From NCBI GenBank assembly GCA_029264775.1, contig JARHYT010000089.1, forward strand, positions 1 to 35,942: a stretch of DNA of 35,942 bases, in the 5' to 3' direction. Every line of letters begins with the position of its first letter. The stretch's first letter is position 1. The translations under genes were made by a program, and so were the position numbers. Below the pieces are notes generated by a model. It saw only the letters and a program-made list of their open reading frames with translations. It was not told the origin of the DNA and did no database searches. Origin of the DNA: Helicobacter sp. (GTDB lineage: Bacteria; Campylobacterota; Campylobacteria; Campylobacterales; Helicobacteraceae). Below are positions 1 to 7,796 of the stretch, in pieces.

Positions 1-1
1 T

Positions 2-469
<468 letters not shown>

Positions 470-508
470 ATAATTATAATTGTGTGTAATGGTTAGTCGC
501 TACTTCTT

Positions 509-569
509 GCAAAAGTTATTAATTTTGCTAGTTATATTGAACAAATAATTACAAATATAATAACTTTGC
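509..569. repeat. AT-rich inverted repeat in the thiC / methyltransferase gap
   Basis: GCAAAAGTTATTA at 509-521 pairs with TAATAACTTTGC at 558-569, with one bulged base and a spacer of about 36 bases. It lies between two convergent genes. It could be a weak bidirectional terminator or a leftover of an old insertion. The long loop argues against an efficient intrinsic terminator, and there is no adjacent T-run. Confidence 0.35.
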
Positions 570-652
570 TAATTTTGGCATTTTGTCTAGTAGATTCACT
601 AAAAAGCATAAAGTAATAAAAGAGTATAAAATCCCATATATTGATTCTTATG

Positions 653-861
653 TTATAATTTATACCCATATTTGTTAAACATGGATAGCACAAAATGATA
701 ATTTGCTGCAACTCTAGTATAATGCTTTATTGTGTTTGAATCATGCTTTTAGATTCTCACTTAAAATTCCAAATATCTTAAAGATTTGTAGCACAAAGTC
801 TTTATGGTTAGAATCTAAAATAAGATATTTTATCTTTCAATTTATCTTTATCAATCATCAT
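653..861 (-). pseudogene. Possible decayed gene overlapping the methyltransferase stop (restriction partner?)
   Basis: An ATG pair at 861/858 overlaps the methyltransferase stop codon and opens MMIDKDKLKDKISYFRF before a stop at 808. Shifting frame gives a second coding-like run at 741-838 containing NHKDFVLQIFKIFGILSENL. A further shift gives a third at 653-748 containing HYTRVAANYHFVLSMFNKYG, ending in a stop at 653. Three consecutive protein-like pieces on one strand, joined by frameshifts and beginning with an ATG overlapping the upstream stop, look like a broken gene. In restriction-modification loci the endonuclease gene is often coupled to the methyltransferase in this way, so a restriction endonuclease remnant is the natural guess. 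The pieces are short, I do not recognise their family, and chance open frames in AT-rich DNA are possible. Confidence 0.35.
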
Positions 862-1954
862 AATATTCTCCCAATAAAATTTTGAAATATTTTTCAATAT
901 TGGGTGTAAGCTGTTTTGTTTCTGAAGCACTTATAAAATCGCCCTCTAACAACAAAAATTGTTTATAATCAATCACCACATCACAATTTCCAAAATAATA
1001 CGGAATATATGGAATCATGTGTTTAAAAATATCTACATAACAATAAAGACTATATTTTTCTTTTGCAACATATATTGCATTAGCACAATCTTTTGTAATA
1101 AAAGTTTTTGAACGCCTTAAAGCATTAATATCTCGCATTGTATAAAACATTGCTACATATTTTGAAACTCTTTTTTTATTGGGATACTTATCAATATAAT
1201 TTGCAATAAAATCAAAATTATTCAATCTAAAATTTTTACCCTCAAAGGTTTTAAAATTATAATTTTTTATAAAACCATAATCCATTCCTTGTTTATCTCT
1301 TTTGTACAAAGCGATTATGATTGGAAAAAAACTTAAAGATTTTGGACAAAAACGCTCTGAGCTAATAATTACTGAATCTATTAATTTATAGTTACTTGAA
1401 AAATCTTTTAAACTTTTAAAATTATTCTCTTTTATCAAATAAGACAATGGATGTAAAACACAGATATAATCTGCTTGCAGAACATTATAAGAACGCAGAA
1501 AACTAATTCCAATATCCCTTGTTCTAAGCTCTAAATCTACCTCATCGCTATCTTTACTTTTTAAATTATTTTGCACAATTGAAGTTTTATCATTATAGGG
1601 AGGATTTCCTATAATGATAAGTTTACTATTTTGTAAAATATTAAAATTTTTTCTACTAACATTCAAAAGTGCATTTTTATGCAAAAAAATAGGCGGTGTT
1701 GTGCAATGACTAAATCTTTGCCTTGCTTTATTAATTGCTTTTATATCAATATCAATGCCTATTTTTTCTTTAAAACCTTGAATATCTAAAAAGTTACCAT
1801 ATCCACAAGAGCTATCAAGCAAAATATATTGTTCTATGGAAGAGACAAAATTTAAAAGCATATTATAGGCAATTTCAACAATGTCCTTAGGAGTATAAAA
1901 ACTCCCTAGATTAATACTTTCTTTTAGATTTAAATGTTTTTGGGTACTCAACAC
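851..1954 (-). CDS. N6-adenine DNA methyltransferase, gamma-class architecture (apparently solitary)
   Basis: This 367-residue protein should methylate the N6 amine of adenine within a specific DNA site using SAM. The motif order is the evidence: LGSFYTP at residues 16-22 (motif X region), LDSSCGYGNF at 46-55 (SAM-binding motif I), and IGNPPYND around 115-122 (catalytic NPPY, motif IV). The C-terminal half carries no motif I recognise and presumably holds the target recognition domain. X-I-IV order with the recognition domain last fits the gamma group. No intact endonuclease gene lies beside it, although a possibly decayed partner overlaps the stop codon. It may now act as an orphan methyltransferase affecting expression or protecting against incoming DNA. 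The recognition sequence cannot be read from the gene. Confidence 0.85.
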   Translation of the reverse strand: MLSTQKHLNLKESINLGSFYTPKDIVEIAYNMLLNFVSSIEQYILLDSSCGYGNFLDIQGFKEKIGIDIDIKAINKARQRFSHCTTPPIFLHKNALLNVSRKNFNILQNSKLIIIGNPPYNDKTSIVQNNLKSKDSDEVDLELRTRDIGISFLRSYNVLQADYICVLHPLSYLIKENNFKSLKDFSSNYKLIDSVIISSERFCPKSLSFFPIIIALYKRDKQGMDYGFIKNYNFKTFEGKNFRLNNFDFIANYIDKYPNKKRVSKYVAMFYTMRDINALRRSKTFITKDCANAIYVAKEKYSLYCYVDIFKHMIPYIPYYFGNCDVVIDYKQFLLLEGDFISASETKQLTPNIEKYFKILLGEYYDD

Positions 1955-2135
1955 AAACTCTTCTTGTTTAACTTTGAAGTAATTATAACATATACTTACT
2001 TTAATACCATAAAAACAATTAATATGATAATATCCATATTAACAAAAATTATTAATTACACTTATCTTTTACTTAGTTTTTTACATTTGTATAATTAGAG
2101 ATTGCAAATTATAAGCAACATAGCTTTATAACTTA

Positions 2136-3185
2136 TTATTTGCTTTCAATATCAATATGTGCTTTTAACCATTGTAATATGTCTTCTACAACTTCTTCTT
2201 TATTGATTTCTTGAAATATTTCATGTCTTGCTTCACTATATAATTTTAAAGTTGTATCAAATCCGTATTTTTGAAAATTGTTACTTATCTCAATTACACC
2301 TTTACCAAAATTACCGCAAGAATCGTGATCTCCACTTATAATAAATATAGGTGGTTTCTTTAAATCCTTATTAGATAATGGGCTATCATTATCTAATGGA
2401 GTTCTCACCCATAAAGTACCATTAAACAAAGCTATAAAGCTATCTAATGAAAATACAAATTGACATGCAGGATCTGTTTTATAAGCATTTACGCCCTGTG
2501 AATCTCTATTTAACCACGCAAATTCACCTGTGCTATGAACAGAATTAGAATCATATTTTTCAAATGGTTTATTAAAGCCACCAAATGACAGGCTATTTAT
2601 AACATTCTTTCCTAACTCATTAGCATTTATTGCTTTAAAAAATTTTGCCATTAATACACCAACGCTAAGCAATGGATTATGAGCGGGTGAACCCGATAGA
2701 ATCAACGCATCTAATACATTGCCATATTTTTTTAAATATCCCCTTGACAATAAAGATCCCATGCTATGCCCAATAAGCACAAATTTATAATTTGCAAATT
2801 TATCTTTTAGCAATTGTGTTAAATGATACATGTCATCTATTGCTTTTTGAAATCCATCAAATTCATTAGTTGAATTATTTAAGCCACCCATTTCTCCCCA
2901 TGCGTGATTATTATCAATGCTTTTGCCATGTCCCCTATGATCGCTAATTGCCACTACATAGCCATGCCTAGCAAGTTGCTTGCAAAACCATTCATACCTT
3001 TCCTTATGTTCTACCATGCCATGTGCAATTTGTATGATAGTGTTAGTATGGATACATAATTTGCTATCCTTTATATCATCTTTAGACATATATATATCAT
3101 ATTTGATAGGCAAGCCACCATGTTGAGATATAAATTCCAAGTCTTTTTGTATCTCTATTGAATCAGTTTTCAATGTATCTTGCAA
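2136..3185 (-). CDS. Alpha/beta hydrolase, lysophospholipase / monoacylglycerol lipase type
   Basis: This is a 349-residue serine hydrolase of the Hydrolase_4 (S33-like) family, whose members usually cleave monoacylglycerols or lysophospholipids. The oxyanion region IAHGMVEH, the SDHRGHGKS block around residues 81-89, the nucleophile elbow GHSMGS (Ser141), Asp286 or Asp288 in SGDHDSC and His321 in EARHEIF supply a full triad. There is no signal peptide, so it is probably cytoplasmic or loosely membrane-associated. The start is a TTG preceded by AAAGGGG at suitable spacing. The first ATG is 32 codons further in and would cut into the first strand, so TTG is preferred. It follows rpe by 18 bases on the same strand and is probably co-transcribed with it. 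Substrate is inferred only from the family. Confidence 0.85.
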   Translation of the reverse strand: MQDTLKTDSIEIQKDLEFISQHGGLPIKYDIYMSKDDIKDSKLCIHTNTIIQIAHGMVEHKERYEWFCKQLARHGYVVAISDHRGHGKSIDNNHAWGEMGGLNNSTNEFDGFQKAIDDMYHLTQLLKDKFANYKFVLIGHSMGSLLSRGYLKKYGNVLDALILSGSPAHNPLLSVGVLMAKFFKAINANELGKNVINSLSFGGFNKPFEKYDSNSVHSTGEFAWLNRDSQGVNAYKTDPACQFVFSLDSFIALFNGTLWVRTPLDNDSPLSNKDLKKPPIFIISGDHDSCGNFGKGVIEISNNFQKYGFDTTLKLYSEARHEIFQEINKEEVVEDILQWLKAHIDIESK

Positions 3186-3203
3186 ATTAGCCCCTTTATA
3201 AAA

Positions 3204-4001
3204 TTAAACCTTCAAAGACTTTATGGCTTGTTTTCTATCAGCTTGTTTGAAAATATAGTTTCCAGCCACAACCACATCAACACCAGCATCTTTAAGGTTA
3301 TATATATTTTTGTCATTTATGCCACCATCAACTTCTATCAAACAATTTGGATTTCGCATAAGTATTAACTCTTTCAAATCTGTTATTTTTTCCAATGAAG
3401 ATTCTATAAATTTTTGTCCGCCAAAACCCGGATTAACACTCATTAGCAATACCATATCTATATCACTGATAATATATTTTAAACCCTCTAGGCTTGTATG
3501 TGGATTTATGGCAATACAAGGTGATATATCATAATGGCGAATCTTTTGTATCAGTCTATGCAAATGTATTTCACTCTCTAAATGAATACTCATGTATTGT
3601 GGTTTAATTGGAGCGTAAAGATCTACAAAAAAATCTGCATTTTCAACCATGAAATGTATATCAAGAGGCATAGAAGTAATAAGCGGAATCTGCTCTAAAA
3701 CACATGGTCCAATAGTCATATTTGGAACAAAATGTCCATCCATTACATCTATATGTAGCAAGTCGCAACCGCCATTTACAACACTCATGATCTCATCCTC
3801 TAACCGCAAAAAATTAGCCGATAAAATGCTAGGTGCCACTTTAATTATCTTTTCTTTACTGCTTGAATTGTTTATAAACACTTTTTCCTTGTTTTCTTCT
3901 TCATCAATATCTCTCATTGAAAGTTTAGCTAAACCCTCAATATCATGAACTTCTTTTAAAGAACTTAATAATTTCTCAAACTTTGGATTCAAGCCTAACA
4001 T
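3204..4001 (-). CDS. rpe: Ribulose-phosphate 3-epimerase with an N-terminal extension
   Basis: Rpe interconverts ribulose-5-phosphate and xylulose-5-phosphate in the pentose phosphate pathway. The core begins at about residue 55 with VAPSILSANF, followed by LLHIDVMDGHFVPN (His83, Asp85), DIHFMVEN (His116), MSVNPGFGGQKF and EVDGGIN (Asp225). These provide the metal ligands and the two acid/base aspartates. The usual length is about 215 residues; this protein has 265 because about 53 residues precede the barrel. The start is supported by AGAGGAAA just upstream, so the extension is probably translated. The extension (LNPKFEKLLSSLKEVHD... then a charged, Asn/Ser-rich linker) resembles nothing I can name. 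The lysophospholipase-like gene follows 18 bases downstream. Confidence 0.93.
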   Translation of the reverse strand: MLGLNPKFEKLLSSLKEVHDIEGLAKLSMRDIDEEENKEKVFINNSSSKEKIIKVAPSILSANFLRLEDEIMSVVNGGCDLLHIDVMDGHFVPNMTIGPCVLEQIPLITSMPLDIHFMVENADFFVDLYAPIKPQYMSIHLESEIHLHRLIQKIRHYDISPCIAINPHTSLEGLKYIISDIDMVLLMSVNPGFGGQKFIESSLEKITDLKELILMRNPNCLIEVDGGINDKNIYNLKDAGVDVVVAGNYIFKQADRKQAIKSLKV

Positions 4002-4320
4002 ATTTTTTCCTCTTAAGTTTTTAAATCACGCATATTGCAATAGAAAATAGCCCAATAATACATTAACTTTGTTAATTTTTATCAAAGCTAGCTAAGGTAA
4101 AGACTTAACATATAATATTTATACAATGCTAATTTATTGAATCGTATCCTAAATTATTGTAATTTATAAGCAACCAATAATGTGATGAATAAATAGGTAA
4201 ATATTGAAATATAGAATTAAATGTCATATGTTTGGTATCACTAGTTTTTCAAATTTATATAGCCAAATTAAATAAAATGGATTGTCTTGTATTATAACTA
4301 TATATGCAAAAATAATTGTG
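4002..4320. other. Intergenic region between rpe and metF
   Basis: These 319 bases separate the metF stop from the rpe start on the minus strand. They are very AT-rich and have no coding-like frame of useful length. A short perfect dyad, TTAACTTTGTTAA, sits at 4063-4075, about 65 bases before the rpe start, and TATTATA-like sequence near 4110-4120 could be the -10 box for rpe. I see no clear terminator for metF and no RNA gene. Confidence 0.5.
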
Positions 4321-5259
4321 TTAGAAAGTAGATACTTTATTTAAAGGTGTAATGAACTCCTTAACCAGATCAATTTTATTTGCAACCATAAAATGAAACT
4401 TATTGTGTAAAATCTTTAAGCTTTCAAATAAGTTATATGAAATCTCTAAACCAACTTTATACTCTTCTACACCACCCTTATTATGTGCTACTTCAAGCCT
4501 TTCTATCCAATTGTTTGGTATATAAACACCGGGTAATTTATCACGCAAAAATAATGAAGTTTTGTAGCTAAACACGGGGAAAAAACCCAACACAATTTCA
4601 CTCTTTGTGTTATATTCTTGATTTGCCCTACTAACAATTGATAACAATGACTCTGCTGCTTCCAATGAATATACAGGCTGTGTAAAAAGTGCTTGAACTT
4701 CAGAATTACTCAATTTCTTATAGATTCTTGATTTTATTGAATCTGAATTATTTGAGTAAGAATTAATAACTTGAAAATTATAAATCTTTTTTACCTTATT
4801 TTTCAAAGCCTTACCATTAATAGCTACCCCGCGATTAAGCCCATCAATAATACAACCAAGTTTTAATGAGCTATTTTCAAACACACCTTTTGATTGAATA
4901 CAATCTCCATTTTTTAAACTATCCCCCGTTAATGTTAAAAATGTACGCAATCCAAATTCATTAATAGCTAAAATGTCCCCACATAATGCAATAGAATTTC
5001 TATCTCTCATGGAAATAGTACAAATAACAGGCTTCTTTAACGCATTTTGAAACTTTAAAGAACTCAAAATCGATGATGGTCTGAATCTAGCTAGTGGAGA
5101 ATCTGTACATACAATACAATCAAATTCACTTGCATGTTCTAGCTTTTCCATTATAGTATCATCAATACTACTACTTATGCTTGGTGAAACCTCAAGGCTT
5201 AAAAATGTTTGATTTGAATGCAATTTATCAATCAAGGATTCTATTTTATCTCCACTCAT
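4321..5259 (-). CDS. metF: Methylenetetrahydrofolate reductase, divergent MetF
   Basis: MetF reduces 5,10-methylene-THF to 5-methyl-THF, the methyl donor used by MetE. The 312-residue protein keeps the (beta/alpha)8 features of the family: FLSLEVSPS near residue 19 where classical MetF has EFFPP, CTDSPLARFRPSSI near 51, LTLTGDS near 111 and ALFTQPVYSLEAAESLL near 188. The SPLARFRPSS pattern is closer to the branch also found in bifunctional homocysteine methyltransferase/reductases than to E. coli MetF. The start codon lies 12 bases after the metE stop, and the gap holds AAGGAGAT, a strong ribosome-binding site. The metE-metF order matches the pair known in Campylobacter jejuni (Cj1201-Cj1202). 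Family assignment is good; the electron donor is not evident. Confidence 0.88.
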   Translation of the reverse strand: MSGDKIESLIDKLHSNQTFLSLEVSPSISSSIDDTIMEKLEHASEFDCIVCTDSPLARFRPSSILSSLKFQNALKKPVICTISMRDRNSIALCGDILAINEFGLRTFLTLTGDSLKNGDCIQSKGVFENSSLKLGCIIDGLNRGVAINGKALKNKVKKIYNFQVINSYSNNSDSIKSRIYKKLSNSEVQALFTQPVYSLEAAESLLSIVSRANQEYNTKSEIVLGFFPVFSYKTSLFLRDKLPGVYIPNNWIERLEVAHNKGGVEEYKVGLEISYNLFESLKILHNKFHFMVANKIDLVKEFITPLNKVSTF

Positions 5260-5271
5260 ATTATCTCCTTC

Positions 5272-7542
5272 TTACTGCAATGTTTGTCTTATACTCTCTA
5301 CTGCCTTTACAATATTTATAAGACTAGGTTTTACTTCTTCCCATTTTCTTGTTTTTAATCCACAATCTGGATTAATCCACAATTGATCTTTTGGCAACAC
5401 CTCTAGCAAAGCTTTGATTTGACTTTGTAATTCATCAACGCTTGGTATTCTAGGGCTATGAATGTCATAAACTCCCGGTCCAACCTCATGTGTGTATCCA
5501 ACCTGTTTGAATACCTTTAATAATTCATTCCCACTTCTCGCAGTTTCAATACTTATAACATCCGCATCAAGTGCCTCAATTGTCTTTATAATATCATTAA
5601 ATTCGCTGTAACACATATGAGTATGAATCTGTGTTTTTGGCAACGCAGTTGCACTAGATATTCTAAAGCAATCAAGTGCCCAAGTTTCATATATTTTTAC
5701 ATTTTCCTCCCTCAATGGATAACCTTCTTTGAATGCAGCCTCATCAACCTGTATAATCTTTATGCCCGCATCCTGTAAATCACTAATTTCATCACCAATA
5801 CACAATGCAATTTGCCTGCACACATCTTTTCTTTCTAAATCATCTCTAACAAAACTCCAATTTAGTATCGTTACAGGACCAGTTAGCATACCTTTTATCA
5901 CTTTTTTTGTAAGACTTTGTGCATAAGTGATCCACTTAATTGTCATTGGTCTTGGTCTTTGAATATCGCCAAATATTATAGGAGGCTTAACACATCTGCT
6001 ACCATAGCTTTGCACCCAAGCATTTTTACTAAACACAAAACCATCTAATTGCTCACCAAAATATTCTACCATATCATTTCTTTCTGGTTCTCCATGGACT
6101 AATACATCAAGCCCTGCTTCTTCTTGGAATCTAACACAATCTTGAATATATTCTTTAATACCATTTTCATACACATCTTGCGGTATTTCACCTTTTTTAT
6201 ACTTCAAACGCAATGATCTAATTTCTGGAGTTTGAGGAAAAGAGCCAATAGTAGTTGTAGGCAGTAGTGGTAAATTAAATTGCTCTTTTTGTATCTTTAT
6301 CCTATCTTCAAAAGCTGCTTCTCTTTGTGATAATGTATGGCTTGCTACTCTATCTCTTATTTCTTTATTATTAGTTTTATTTGATTTTTTTCTATTTGAA
6401 TTTATCTGCTTATTTGCATCGAAGTAAGCATTTGTTTTTTCGCTAGCTTTACCTCTAAATAAAGTTTCTAAAATCTCAATTTCTTCTATTTTTTCTTGTG
6501 CAAAACTCAACCAAGAACAAATTTCAGGATCTAGTTTATTTTCCCCTTCCTTACTAAAAGGTACATGCAAAAGAGAACAAGAAGAGCTAACCACAATGCG
6601 TTCTTTTGGTACAAATGTAGCTATATTATTTAATAACTCCAATTTAGATTCTAAATTTGCCACCCAAATATTGCGTCCATCAATTACACCCGCATACAAT
6701 AATTTATCGCTTTTACTAAATGAGTGCAATATATGTTTATTGTTTTCTCCTGCAATGAAATCCAACCCTATACCATGTATGTCTGTTTGCAAAAGTATCT
6801 CTGTAAGCTCATTGCTATGTTCAAAAAATGTGCTAACAATTGTTCTAATACCAATTTTACTAATTTCGTCGTAAATATTCTTAATATTGGATTCAGTATA
6901 GATACAACAAGAAGTAAATATCCTGTGTTTCAAGCCATAAACAAAAATTGGCTCACTAAATTCTATAATCACCTCAGAATCTAAACATGCAATCTGTTTA
7001 ACCAAATCTAAATAAGCAATCTTTAACTTATTAAATATATCGTGAGAATCACCTTTAATAATTTTACTCAAACCAAATAATGTAAAAAGTCCAACCAAAC
7101 ATATTTTAGGCTTATACCCTAACTCTTTTGCCTCTTCATATTGCAACTTGATATACTCTATATTCGCCTTATAATTATCATCAATACTAAGCTCTGGCAC
7201 AACATAATGATAATTTGTATTAAACCATTTTGTCATCTCACATGCAACACCACTTTCATGCCCTCTAGCCATTGCAAAATACCCTTCTAACCCACTTAAA
7301 TGCTTAAACCTTTGTGGCTTTGCATTAAGCATATATGCTATATCAAGCACATTATCATAATAACTGAAATCATTGACGCACACAAAGTCAAGATTTTTTT
7401 GTAATTCCCAATGTTTAATACGCAACGATTTAGCAACAGATTCCAACTCTTGCTGACTACACTTTTCACTCCAAAAGCTTTCTAATGCTTTTTTTAATTC
7501 TCTATTTTTTCCAATACGAGGAAAACCTAATATATTGCCCAT
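5272..7542 (-). CDS. metE: Cobalamin-independent methionine synthase MetE
   Basis: MetE transfers the methyl group of 5-methyl-THF-triglutamate to homocysteine in the cytoplasm, without B12. At 756 residues it has the full two-barrel length. The N-terminal barrel opens GNILGFPRIGKNRELKKALE. The C-terminal catalytic barrel starts near TTIGSFPQTPEIR and carries GEPERNDMVEYFGEQL, MLTGPVTILNWSF and the zinc ligands: His and Cys in IHTHMCYSEF (about 642 and 644), Glu in ISIETARS (about 666) and Cys727 in NPDCGLKTRKW. The start ATG follows AGGAGAAATC. It leads metF with a 12-base gap, so the two form an operon making methionine. The upstream 250 bases carry a direct repeat and small TTACA/TGTAA dyads that may be operators. 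Confidence 0.97.
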   Translation of the reverse strand: MGNILGFPRIGKNRELKKALESFWSEKCSQQELESVAKSLRIKHWELQKNLDFVCVNDFSYYDNVLDIAYMLNAKPQRFKHLSGLEGYFAMARGHESGVACEMTKWFNTNYHYVVPELSIDDNYKANIEYIKLQYEEAKELGYKPKICLVGLFTLFGLSKIIKGDSHDIFNKLKIAYLDLVKQIACLDSEVIIEFSEPIFVYGLKHRIFTSCCIYTESNIKNIYDEISKIGIRTIVSTFFEHSNELTEILLQTDIHGIGLDFIAGENNKHILHSFSKSDKLLYAGVIDGRNIWVANLESKLELLNNIATFVPKERIVVSSSCSLLHVPFSKEGENKLDPEICSWLSFAQEKIEEIEILETLFRGKASEKTNAYFDANKQINSNRKKSNKTNNKEIRDRVASHTLSQREAAFEDRIKIQKEQFNLPLLPTTTIGSFPQTPEIRSLRLKYKKGEIPQDVYENGIKEYIQDCVRFQEEAGLDVLVHGEPERNDMVEYFGEQLDGFVFSKNAWVQSYGSRCVKPPIIFGDIQRPRPMTIKWITYAQSLTKKVIKGMLTGPVTILNWSFVRDDLERKDVCRQIALCIGDEISDLQDAGIKIIQVDEAAFKEGYPLREENVKIYETWALDCFRISSATALPKTQIHTHMCYSEFNDIIKTIEALDADVISIETARSGNELLKVFKQVGYTHEVGPGVYDIHSPRIPSVDELQSQIKALLEVLPKDQLWINPDCGLKTRKWEEVKPSLINIVKAVESIRQTLQ

Positions 7543-7597
7543 GATTTCTCCTATAAATAAAAAAGTATATTTACAATTGTTACATAAAAATTTAAAT

Positions 7598-7618
7598 ACA
7601 ATATGTAATTTAATTTTT
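7598..7618. repeat. Direct repeat copy 1 upstream of metE
   Basis: A 21-base sequence beginning ACAATATGTAATTTAA recurs exactly at 7720-7740, 122 bases away. This copy begins 56 bases upstream of the metE start and includes the dyad TACA-ATA-TGTA, so it may be part of the metE promoter or a regulator site. Confidence 0.75.
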
Positions 7619-7630
7619 TAGTAAAATTTT

Positions 7631-7731
7631 TATTAATAGGGTATTAATTTATGGTGGAAAAGATGCTAAAAATATCGCAAGTAGGGTAGTTCAACGCAAA
7701 GATACTAAAAGTAACAAACACAATATGTAAT
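7631..7731 (+). pseudogene. Coding-like remnant between metE and trpCF (3' end of a lost gene?)
   Basis: On the plus strand an in-frame run without start codon reads INRVLIYGGKDAKNIASR and continues VVQRKDTKSNKHNM to a TAA at 7729-7731. The stretch is less AT-rich than its flanks and its composition is that of real protein. It has no ATG and is preceded by a stop at about 7611, so it could only be the tail of a truncated gene. Its stop codon lies inside the second direct-repeat copy. I do not recognise the family, and a chance frame of about 33 codons is possible. Confidence 0.25.
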
Positions 7732-7740
7732 TTAATTTTT
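7720..7740. repeat. Direct repeat copy 2 upstream of metE
   Basis: Exact second copy of the 21-base repeat at 7598-7618. It lies 57 bases beyond the trpCF stop codon. The pair brackets a 101-base segment that contains the coding-like remnant at 7631-7731. Confidence 0.75.
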
Positions 7741-7796
7741 ATGTATTTATATAACGATGGTAACTATTTATAATAGTACATACGCAATTTAGCTGC

